Shown here: piece by piece, positions 8,872 through 16,285 of the stretch | Layout of the letters: each line of letters opens with the position of its first letter | Numbering within the stretch: the stretch's first letter is position 1 | Assembly: GCA_016935555.1 (NCBI GenBank) | Contig: JAFGQR010000190.1 | Location: forward strand, 1 to 64,000 | From: Verrucomicrobiota bacterium | GTDB lineage: Bacteria; Verrucomicrobiota; Verrucomicrobiia; Limisphaerales; JAFGQR01 | Direction of reading: 5' to 3' | DNA length: 64,000 nt | The notes under the pieces: model-generated | Told to the model about the DNA's origin: nothing | The model's input: the letters and a program-made list of their open reading frames with translations, nothing else | The model's database searches: none | Made by a program: the position numbers and the translations under genes

Positions 8872-9972
8872 TCAGGATTGCAGAACCTCTTTCAGGGCGG
8901 CCAGGCAGCGCGAGTTCTCGGCAGGCGTCCCGATCGAGATGCGGATCCATTCGGGCAGCTGGTAGCCGCCCATGGGGCGGACGATGACGCCTTTGGGCTG
9001 GAGCGCGTTGAAGACGCGCTGGCCGTCACCGACCCGGACGAGGATGAAGTTGCCTGTGGAGGGGATGAACGTGAGTTTGGCTTCGGTGAGGGCCTGCTCG
9101 AAATACTTCAGGCCGATCCGGTTGTTGTGGACGCTGCGCTGCACATGCTCGTCGTCATCCAGCGCCGCCACCGCCGCCACCTGGGCCATGGTGTTCACGT
9201 TGAACGGTTCCCGGATTTTTTCCAGCGCCGCGATCAATTCGGGGTGGCCGATGCCGTAGCCGATTCGCAAACCGGCGAGGCCGTAAATCTTGGAGAAGGT
9301 CCGCACCAGGAGCAGATTGGGTTTTTCGCCGCGGCGGACCAGCGACAGCAGGTCGATGGGGTTGTCGAGGTATTCGATGTAGGCCTCGTCCATGACCACC
9401 AGCACCTGGGACGGCATTTCATTGACCAGGTGCAACACCTGCGCGCGCGGCGCCACCGTGCCGGTGGGGTTGTTGGGATTGGCCACGAACACCACCCGCG
9501 TTTGGGGCGTGACCGCCCGGAGCATCGCCGGCAGGTCGTGCCCGTAATCGCGCGCGGGCACGGTGATGAGCCGCGCGCCGAACAGGTGGGCCACGATCGC
9601 ATACACCGCGAACGCGTATTGCGACACCACCACATCCGTCTGCGGCTGGATCAAGGCGTGCCCGGCCAGCTCGATCACCTCGTTCGACCCGTTGCCGAGA
9701 ATCAGGTGCTCCGGCTCCACCCCCAGTTTCCGGGCCAGCTTCTGTTTCAGGTAGAACGCGTTGCCGTCCGGGTAAAGATGCAGCTGGGGCAGGGCCTTTT
9801 CCATCGCCGCCAGGGCCAGGGGCGACGGCCCCAAGGGATTCTCGTTCGACGCCACCTTCAGGATCGAGTCCGGATCAAGGCCGAGTTCGCGGGCGACTTC
9901 CTCGATGGGCCGGCCGGGCTGGTAGACCGGCAGGTGTTCGAGGACGGGATTGAATGGCAGGATCGTGGGCAT
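8872..9972 (-). CDS. hisC: Histidinol-phosphate aminotransferase
   Basis: 366 residues, class II PLP aminotransferase. Visible: the N-terminal KVASNENPLGPSP substrate segment, FVANPNNPTG, VVMDEAYIEY (Asp contacting PLP N1) and the Schiff-base lysine in VRTFSKIYGLAGLRIGYG. It transfers the amino group from glutamate to imidazole-acetol phosphate in histidine synthesis. It lies in a same-strand run with argA and the two phosphotransacetylase genes, separated by short gaps. No other his genes are present, so side activity on aromatic or other keto acids remains possible. Confidence 0.88.
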   Translation of the reverse strand: MPTILPFNPVLEHLPVYQPGRPIEEVARELGLDPDSILKVASNENPLGPSPLALAAMEKALPQLHLYPDGNAFYLKQKLARKLGVEPEHLILGNGSNEVIELAGHALIQPQTDVVVSQYAFAVYAIVAHLFGARLITVPARDYGHDLPAMLRAVTPQTRVVFVANPNNPTGTVAPRAQVLHLVNEMPSQVLVVMDEAYIEYLDNPIDLLSLVRRGEKPNLLLVRTFSKIYGLAGLRIGYGIGHPELIAALEKIREPFNVNTMAQVAAVAALDDDEHVQRSVHNNRIGLKYFEQALTEAKLTFIPSTGNFILVRVGDGQRVFNALQPKGVIVRPMGGYQLPEWIRISIGTPAENSRCLAALKEVLQS

Positions 9973-9998
9973 GGGTCAAAGGCAACGCCGGATTGAGG

Positions 9999-11099
9999 TT
10001 ACAACGCACGCAACATCTTGTCCAGATCCACATGTTGCGCGATCAGATCGCGAATGAGAATGATTTTTTCCTTGTCCGATGCCCGCGTCTTCACCGTCAA
10101 ATCATGCACCCTCGACGCCACCTCGTAGCTGTCCGGCTTGGCCAGCAGCACCGGAAAATCCAGGCCCCGAATCAACCCCAGCACGCTGTCCCCCGGGCGC
10201 AGGTCCCCCGTGAGCACGATCCCCGCCAGCCGCGGGGCCGGACCCGTGGCGGCGCCGGCCGCCGCCGCGGCGAGCAGGATGTCCTCGCGGTCCCCGGGCG
10301 TGATGAGCAGAACGCCCCGCTTGAAAAACCGGCCCGCATTCTGAACGCCCATCGCGCCGAGGACGATGTCCCCGATCAGGTCGTGCACCCGGGGGCAATC
10401 GTTCAGGCTCTCGGCGCCGAGTTCCTCCCGGATGAGGCTCATGGTCGGGCTGGAGAGCAACCGGTGATGGGGAATCACGCCGAGCAGCTCGAGCCCCTTG
10501 CGCTTCAGGCCGCGGCTGGCGAAGTCCGCCACGTCGTGGAGTTTCTCGGGAAGCACCTTGTTCAGGATGACGCCGATGATCTCGACGCCTTCGCGCTCGA
10601 AGAGGGCCTGGTTCATGGCCACCTCGTCGATGGGCTTGCCGATGCCCCCCTGCGCCACCATCACCACCTTCGTCTGCAGGATTTTCGCGATGCGCGCGTT
10701 GGACAGGTCGAACACCGATCCGACGCCGGCGTGGCCGGAGCCTTCGCACAGGACGAAGTCTTTTTCCCAGGCGACGCGGTCGAAGGCGTTGCGGATGCGT
10801 TTGACGAGGGTGGTGTTGTCGGCGCCCTGGAGGTATTTGCGGGTGAAGTCGGCCACCACGGCGATCGGGTTGGTGGCCTCGAGCGGGCAGTTCAGGGGGA
10901 ACACCTGGGCCATCAGAACCGAGTCCTCGTCAATCCTCAGGTTGTCCACGGCCACCAGACGCTGGCCCACCGGCTTGATGTAACCGACGCGCGGATACCG
11001 CCTCTGCAACATGCCCAGCAACCCCAGCGACATCGTGGTCTTTCCGTCGTTCTGGCGTGTGGCGGCAATGAACAGCCGCGGCGTGGTCGTGTTGAGCAT
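9999..11099 (-). CDS. Phosphotransacetylase N-terminal-like P-loop/DRTGG protein
   Basis: 366 residues. It begins LFIAATRQNDGKTTMSLGLL, a dethiobiotin-synthetase-like P-loop, followed by VLCEGSGHAGVGSVFDLSN and GIIGVILN-type strands. From about residue 210 a DRTGG-like domain follows. This is the layout of the N-terminal half of long Pta enzymes, where it senses metabolites rather than catalysing. Here it is a separate gene, starting 11 nt after the catalytic pta gene stops, so it is probably co-translated and may act in trans. Not BioD: the gene is longer and carries the DRTGG part. Confidence 0.8.
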   Translation of the reverse strand: MLNTTTPRLFIAATRQNDGKTTMSLGLLGMLQRRYPRVGYIKPVGQRLVAVDNLRIDEDSVLMAQVFPLNCPLEATNPIAVVADFTRKYLQGADNTTLVKRIRNAFDRVAWEKDFVLCEGSGHAGVGSVFDLSNARIAKILQTKVVMVAQGGIGKPIDEVAMNQALFEREGVEIIGVILNKVLPEKLHDVADFASRGLKRKGLELLGVIPHHRLLSSPTMSLIREELGAESLNDCPRVHDLIGDIVLGAMGVQNAGRFFKRGVLLITPGDREDILLAAAAAGAATGPAPRLAGIVLTGDLRPGDSVLGLIRGLDFPVLLAKPDSYEVASRVHDLTVKTRASDKEKIILIRDLIAQHVDLDKMLRAL

Positions 11100-11110
11100 G
11101 GCCCCGCCCT

Positions 11111-12163
11111 CTAGTCCCCCGGCAGGTGCTTGCCCGCCTCCGGGTAAAGTTCAGGATACGCAATGGACTGCACCCCGACAATCGCCGCGACGCCCAGGAT
11201 GTCGTGCGCGCTCGCCCCCCGCGACACCTCCGCGGCCGGCCGGTCCAGTCCCAGCAGGATCTGGCCATACGCGTTGGCCCGCGCCACGTGCTGCACCAGC
11301 TTGCTCGCAATGTTGCCCGAGTTGAGATCCGGAAAAATCAGCACCGTCGCGCGCCCGGCCACCTTGCTTTCCGGCAGCTTCCGCCGCGCAATGTCCGGGA
11401 TCAGCGCCGAATCCACCTGCAGTTCGCCGTCGAACTCCGCCTCCAGCAGGCGCTCCCCGGCCTTCTGCCGGGCCAGCGCGGTGGCCGCCTGGACCTTGCC
11501 GATGGAGGCATGGGTGGCGCTGCCCTTGGTTGAATACGAGAGCAGCGCCACGCGTGGCCGGGTGCCCAGCAGATGCCGCGCGAGCCGCGCCGTGTCCACC
11601 GCAATGTCCGAGAGCTGGTCCACGGTGGGGTCCGGAATCACGCCGCAATCGGCCAGGAACAGCACCCCCATCTCGCCGAACCGGGTGTCCTCGACCTCCA
11701 TGATCATGCAGCTCGACGCGGTGGCGGCCCGGGGTGCGACCTTGATGATCTGGAACAGCGCGCGCAGCGAGCTGCCGCTCGCCTCGCTCGCCCCCGAAAC
11801 AAATCCGTCCGCGCGGTGCATCGCCACCATCATCGCCCCATAGTAGTTGGGCTTGAGCATCGCCTCCCGCGCCTCCCGCTCCCGAATCCCCTTGAACCGG
11901 CGCAGGCTCTCGAACCGCCGCGCGAAATTCTCCAAATCCTCGCTTTCGGCCGGATTCACAATCCCCACCCCCTCCAGCGAGAGATTCAACTGCGCCGCGG
12001 CGTTCTTGATCGCCGAACGGTCCCCGAGCAGCACCGGCGCGCCCAGCCGCAGCGAATAATACTGCCGGGCCGCCTGCAGCACCCGCGGCTCGGTTCCTTC
12101 CGGAAACACGATCCGCTTCGGATGCCGCTGCAGCTTTTCCAGCACACCGCCAATGAAACGCAT
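11111..12163 (-). CDS. pta: Phosphate acetyltransferase, catalytic domain protein
   Basis: 350 residues from ATG 12163 (MRFIGGVLEKLQ). PTA/PTB-family features: RIVFPEGTEPRVLQAA, GLAD-type stretch LFLADCGVIPDPT, SYSTKGSATH and ARATVLIFPDLNSGNI. It interconverts acetyl-CoA plus phosphate and acetyl phosphate plus CoA. The gene encodes only the catalytic part; the regulatory half is the next gene downstream. The frame stays open upstream of 12163 but there overlaps the ClpX-like gene and looks like a shadow. No acetate kinase gene lies in the window. Confidence 0.88.
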   Translation of the reverse strand: MRFIGGVLEKLQRHPKRIVFPEGTEPRVLQAARQYYSLRLGAPVLLGDRSAIKNAAAQLNLSLEGVGIVNPAESEDLENFARRFESLRRFKGIREREAREAMLKPNYYGAMMVAMHRADGFVSGASEASGSSLRALFQIIKVAPRAATASSCMIMEVEDTRFGEMGVLFLADCGVIPDPTVDQLSDIAVDTARLARHLLGTRPRVALLSYSTKGSATHASIGKVQAATALARQKAGERLLEAEFDGELQVDSALIPDIARRKLPESKVAGRATVLIFPDLNSGNIASKLVQHVARANAYGQILLGLDRPAAEVSRGASAHDILGVAAIVGVQSIAYPELYPEAGKHLPGD

Positions 12164-12207
12164 CAGGAGGATGTAACCGACACCGCGGGAAGCCGAAAGC
12201 CCAAAAT

Positions 12208-13860
12208 TCAACCCGCCACCCCGGCGCCGCCTTGTCCCGGGCCCTCCGGTCCGCGCCGCGGCGCCTCCCGCGCCGGCGCCGGGTCCGGCGGGTTTCGGTA
12301 GCTGGCCACCACCCAGTCGCTCAGCGTTTTGTCGGGGGCCGCGGCGGTGTCGCGGTCGATGGTGAACTCCTCCTGGCCGGTGTTTTGGGCGATGAGTTTG
12401 AGGCCGAACTGATAATCCTTGAACCGCGCGGCGCACAGGTCGCGCACGGGCTGGTTCTGTTCGCGCGACAGGGCCACGAGCCATTGCGCGGCCTCGTCGG
12501 TGAACCGGATCTTCAGGCCGTGGCTTTGCGCAAAGCGCTGCGCGAACTCGTCCAGGACCTGGCGGGTCAGGCTCTGTTCCTCGCGGGCGCTGTCCGCCAC
12601 CAGCCGCCGCAGCGCGGCCTCCGGATCGTCCACCAGCGCCCGCGTCACCACAAACCGCCGCACCCCCGTCGACGGCAACTCGAACTTCAGGTCCCGAAAC
12701 ACCCGCTCGCACACCGTCATCAACCCCCGGGCCCCGGTCTTCTCGTCCGCCGCCAGCTCCGCAATGCGCTCCAGGCCGTCGTCCTGGAACAACACCTCGA
12801 TGCCGTAGGCGCCGAACGTCTGCTCATACTGGCGGATAATGCTGCCCTCGGAGTTCTTCAGGATCCGGAACAGGTCCTTCACGCTGAGCGGGTAGCACAC
12901 CACCCGCACCGGCAAACGCCCGATGAACTCCGGCTCGAAACCGAACTCGATGAAATCCCGGGTCCGCACCAGTTCGAAGGCCCGGCCCTCTTCCGGCTCC
13001 TGGCGGGGAGCCGCCGCGAAGCCGATCGACGACTCGCGCAGGCGCTGCCGGATGATCTTCTCGAGGCCGTCGAACGCCCCGCTGACCAGGAACAGGATGT
13101 GCCGGGTGTTGATCACCGACGGCTTCCGCACACCGCGCCCCTGCGTCATCTCCATCATCGCCTGCAGCTGGCCCGCGATGTCGTTCGGCGCCCGGGCCGG
13201 CACGTCCGTGTCCTCCATCAATTTCAGCAGGTTCGTCTGCACCCCCCGCCCGCTCACATCCCGCCCCGACAGGTTGGCCGCCGAGGCGATCTTGTCGATC
13301 TCGTCAATGTAGATGATCCCATACTGGGCCCGCCCAATGTCCCCGCCCGCCAAACGCACCAGGTCCCGCACCAAATCCTCCACGTCCCCACCCACATACC
13401 CCGTCTCGGAAAATTTCGTCGCGTCCGCCTTCACAAACGGCACCCCGATCAGCTCGGCCATGCTGCGCACCAGGTAGGTCTTGCCCACCCCCGTGGGGCC
13501 CAGCAGAATCACGTTCTGCTTCGCATAGTTCGCCTGCTCCTTGCCCGCCATCCCCAGGCGCACATGCTGGTAATGGTCGCACAATGCGACGCTCAACACC
13601 TTCTTCGCGTCGTCCTGCTCGATCACAAACCGGTCCAGAAACGCTTTGACCTCCCGCGGACGCAGATTGAACCGCGCCATGTCCTCGGAGGCCGCCTCCG
13701 GCTCCGGCCCGGGCTCCTGGCCTGCCGGCTCGCTGTCCGCGCCGGGAAAGGCGGAGAACTTGAACCCCTGGAAATGGCGGCGCATCAGGTCGTTCATCCG
13801 GCGCTGGAACTCCTCGGGCGGCGGCATGCCCTGGGTCAACCGTGGTTCGATTCGGTTCAT
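12208..13860 (-). CDS. ClpX-like AAA+ unfoldase lacking the zinc-binding domain
   Basis: 550 residues. ClpX hallmarks: Walker A GPTGVGKT (121-128), pore loop GYVG (154-157), Walker B IIYIDEID (about 182-189), the ClpP-docking tripeptide IGF (279-281) in the right place, and EFIGRLP with its Arg (about 311-317). ClpX unfolds substrates and feeds them to ClpP. Two differences: the four-Cys zinc-binding N-domain is absent and replaced by an 80-residue acidic/Pro-rich region, and about 110 residues follow the small AAA lid, partly resembling a second lid (KIRFTDEAAQWLVALS, then DYQFGLKLI). No clpP nearby. Likely an accessory unfoldase paralogue. Confidence 0.82.
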   Translation of the reverse strand: MNRIEPRLTQGMPPPEEFQRRMNDLMRRHFQGFKFSAFPGADSEPAGQEPGPEPEAASEDMARFNLRPREVKAFLDRFVIEQDDAKKVLSVALCDHYQHVRLGMAGKEQANYAKQNVILLGPTGVGKTYLVRSMAELIGVPFVKADATKFSETGYVGGDVEDLVRDLVRLAGGDIGRAQYGIIYIDEIDKIASAANLSGRDVSGRGVQTNLLKLMEDTDVPARAPNDIAGQLQAMMEMTQGRGVRKPSVINTRHILFLVSGAFDGLEKIIRQRLRESSIGFAAAPRQEPEEGRAFELVRTRDFIEFGFEPEFIGRLPVRVVCYPLSVKDLFRILKNSEGSIIRQYEQTFGAYGIEVLFQDDGLERIAELAADEKTGARGLMTVCERVFRDLKFELPSTGVRRFVVTRALVDDPEAALRRLVADSAREEQSLTRQVLDEFAQRFAQSHGLKIRFTDEAAQWLVALSREQNQPVRDLCAARFKDYQFGLKLIAQNTGQEEFTIDRDTAAAPDKTLSDWVVASYRNPPDPAPAREAPRRGPEGPGQGGAGVAG

Positions 13861-14062
13861 CGTCGCAAGGTAGTGGCCGCGCCGCGGCCGGTCAAACGTG
13901 AACCCCAACGTGAACTCCACCCCCAGACGCCCAATGCCGGGACTTGAGGGCTGGATGCAGGGTGCTGGGAGTCCCGATTGACGTCCGGCTCCCGGAGGGG
14001 TCCGCTCCCCATGAACTGTGAGAACATGCCAGCGCCCGTGCGTCGGCGGCGCGTGAACCGAA

Positions 14063-14097
14063 CAATTTTCAATTCTCAATTTTCAATTTTCAATTTC
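14063..14097. repeat. Five-unit heptamer array (CAATTTT)
   Basis: CAATTTT, CAATTCT, CAATTTT, CAATTTT, CAATTTC in perfect 7-bp register. It is an AT-rich island in GC-rich DNA, 11 bp beyond the stop of the alpha/beta hydrolase gene. The remaining ~200 bp back to the ClpX-like gene hold nothing I can name. Confidence 0.8.
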
Positions 14098-14108
14098 ATG
14101 GCCTCGAG

Positions 14109-14936
14109 TCACGTCCCGATGCCCAGCCACCGCAGGATCTGCTCGGCCGAGCGTTGCGGCGCGGTGCCCAGGACGTTGTGGTCGGCGGGAAGCACCGTCC
14201 GGCATCCCCGATAGCCCGGGCAGTGGCGCTGCAGCCAATGCCGGACCGGCAAGGCCGGCACCACTGGATCCAAGGCCCCGACCAGCGTGTAGACCGGCAG
14301 GCGCGTCCGCCGGGCCACCGGGCGCGGGTCGTTCTCCAACATGAGCCGCAGCCGGTGCCGAATCGCAAGGCGGTCGGCTGGCTCGAGCCGGCGCCGGATG
14401 AACTCGCGAACGTCGGCCAGGGTTTCCGGCGCGTGCCGATGGCGGCAGCGGGCATACAGCGCATAGGCGCGCAACCCCAGGCGCCACCCCCAGGCCGGTG
14501 TCCGCCGGCCCGCATGCGCGGCCAGCCGCGCCAGCCCCATCCACGGGTACCGCACAAAGCCTCCCGCGAGAATCACGCCCTGGGGACGGAACCCGGCCCG
14601 GCCGGGTTCCCGTGCCTGGGCGGGGTTTTGAGCCGGGGCGCCGCACTGTTCGAGCATGCGCCAGAGGACTTGCGAGCCGAAGGACTCGCCCAGCAGCCAG
14701 CCCGCGTCGACGGACCGGGCCGCAAGCGCTGCCAGGACCGCGCCCGCGTAATCGTCGAGCGTCCAGGTCAGCGTGCGCGGATAGGAAAACTCGACGAGGC
14801 GCACCTGGGGGCGCATGCGCGCCCGGAAGCTGGTGATCATCGTCCAATCGCCGTGAATGCCGGGCAGATACACCAGCGCGGGCCGTTGCGCCCTCCCCTC
14901 GACGCGGACCTGGAGGCTGTCCAGAGGATCGTTCAT
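14109..14936 (-). CDS. Alpha/beta hydrolase
   Basis: 275 residues. ALVYLPGIHGDWTMI gives the oxyanion-hole loop after strand 3. GESFGS carries the nucleophile Ser. VYTLVGALDPVVPA holds the late Asp, and PADHNVLGT the catalytic His. The triad is therefore complete. There is no signal peptide, so it acts in the cytoplasm. Family members are esterases, lipases or peptidases; substrate not predictable. It lies 36 bp downstream of the amidohydrolase gene on the same strand. Its 3' flank is a heptamer repeat array. Confidence 0.75.
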   Translation of the reverse strand: MNDPLDSLQVRVEGRAQRPALVYLPGIHGDWTMITSFRARMRPQVRLVEFSYPRTLTWTLDDYAGAVLAALAARSVDAGWLLGESFGSQVLWRMLEQCGAPAQNPAQAREPGRAGFRPQGVILAGGFVRYPWMGLARLAAHAGRRTPAWGWRLGLRAYALYARCRHRHAPETLADVREFIRRRLEPADRLAIRHRLRLMLENDPRPVARRTRLPVYTLVGALDPVVPALPVRHWLQRHCPGYRGCRTVLPADHNVLGTAPQRSAEQILRWLGIGT

Positions 14937-14972
14937 GCGTCTGGCCTTCCGGGTTGCGGGGTGCGGCCGTGT

Positions 14973-16106
14973 TCAGGGCCACAGCCGGTTTGCCTGCTGG
15001 AAAACCTCCGGCGGCGTCCCCAGCGCCTGTTTCAAGGCCACGTCGCGGTCCCAGGGGTTTCCGATGCGGCTCAGGCGCCACATCTGCCGGAAGCGCAGGT
15101 TCAACGGGAAATACCAGGGGGAAACCGTCACCGTGTTGATCAGCGGGAAATCCGTGCCGTAGAGAAGCCGGCCGCGGAACTCCGGGCGGCGCAGCGCTTC
15201 GCCCAGGTAGCCCAGCTTGTTGATCTGCGTGAGCGACGAGATGTCGGTCCACACATTGGTGTATTGGGTCATCAGGCGCGCCAGCCGGTCGGTGTCGCGC
15301 TCGCCGTCGTGCGCGCCGGTGGAGGCGACATGGGCGGCGATGACGGTGACGCCCAGGCGCAGGGGCAAGTGGAGTCGCTGCGGGTCGGCCAGCTCGTCGT
15401 CGGCGCGCGTGAACGAGCGTTCCTGGCCGGCGTGCGTCAGCAGCGGCAGCCGCAACTCGACCAGCTTCCGATAGAACGGGATCAGCCGCTCGTCGGCGGG
15501 ATCGATGTGCATGATCGACGGGATCCATTTCACCAGCTTCGCCCCGTGCGCGTGCGCCCATTCCAGGCGCTCGAGGGCGTCGCGGCGGTACGGGTTCACG
15601 CTCGCGCCGAACCACAGATTCGTGTGTCGGGCAATTTCCGGCGCGACAAATTCGTCGGGCACATAGATCTCCGTGCGCTTGCGGTCCAGGTCGCCCGCGT
15701 CGTCGACCACGCCGTCCAGGGCCAGCACGATGGCGCGGCCGACGTGGCGGCTGGCGGCAATCTGCTCCGCCACCCGCCGAACCACCAGGCCGTCCCCGTC
15801 CCGCTCCAGCTCGCGCCGCGTCACGCCGAAGCTCTTCAGATAAATGCCGAACTTGAAGCTGTCGCGCATCCCCTCGGACACGAAACAGCCGCTGCCGCCG
15901 GCGCCGATGCCGGCGACGTGGCAGTGCATGTCGAGGAGGGGCTCGGGGGGCAGCGGCTGCACGGGCAGGTAGGGGCCCTGATACAAGAGCGCGCAGCCCG
16001 CGATGCCCAGCAGCGGCACCAGCGCCAGCCCGAGCAGGGCACGACGCCAGCCGCGCCGGCGAGGCAGGCGAAGCGGATTCAACAGAGAGGGGAGTGTTGC
16101 GGTCAT
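14973..16106 (-). CDS. Membrane-anchored amidohydrolase-family protein
   Basis: 377 residues. Residues 20-42 form a hydrophobic helix ending in LGIAGC, a possible lipobox, after an Arg-rich start (RRRGWRR), so the protein is probably anchored and faces the periplasm. The rest is a TIM-barrel metal hydrolase: the DMHCH metal pair near residue 60, a Lys in GAKLVKWIPS, LTHAGQE, VIAAHVAST and LLYGTDFPL. This pattern fits amidohydrolase family 2 (decarboxylase/lactonase-like). Substrate unknown. The 179-bp gap to its upstream neighbour is nearly filled by two arms of heptamer repeats. Confidence 0.72.
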   Translation of the reverse strand: MTATLPSLLNPLRLPRRRGWRRALLGLALVPLLGIAGCALLYQGPYLPVQPLPPEPLLDMHCHVAGIGAGGSGCFVSEGMRDSFKFGIYLKSFGVTRRELERDGDGLVVRRVAEQIAASRHVGRAIVLALDGVVDDAGDLDRKRTEIYVPDEFVAPEIARHTNLWFGASVNPYRRDALERLEWAHAHGAKLVKWIPSIMHIDPADERLIPFYRKLVELRLPLLTHAGQERSFTRADDELADPQRLHLPLRLGVTVIAAHVASTGAHDGERDTDRLARLMTQYTNVWTDISSLTQINKLGYLGEALRRPEFRGRLLYGTDFPLINTVTVSPWYFPLNLRFRQMWRLSRIGNPWDRDVALKQALGTPPEVFQQANRLWP

Positions 16107-16181
16107 CGGAAACCACGATCATGGGGGATTTGCAAGAGAAGAGCAGGAAGGCGTCCCGGCCATGAGGGGACGGCCACCGAA

Positions 16182-16273
16182 CCCCCAACATCGAACGCCG
16201 AATGCCGAAGGCCCAAGAACTCGCGCACGCGCCATTCGACATTCGACGTTGGGCGTTGGGCGTTCGGCGTTCG
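16182..16273. repeat. Two-armed heptamer array (CGCCGAA / GCGTTCG)
   Basis: Left arm 16182-16216: CCCCCAA, CATCGAA, CGCCGAA, TGCCGAA, GGCCCAA. Right arm 16232-16273: CCATTCG, ACATTCG, ACGTTGG, GCGTTGG, GCGTTCG, GCGTTCG. The right arm is the reverse complement type of the left, so the two can fold on each other around a 15-bp centre. It fills the space between aas and the amidohydrolase gene. Confidence 0.78.
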
Positions 16274-16285
16274 TCTTGCCGCGGT

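Noticed and set aside
9999-11099. Dethiobiotin synthetase (bioD)
   Set aside because: The P-loop is similar, but a DRTGG-like second half and linkage to pta fit the phosphotransacetylase regulatory domain.
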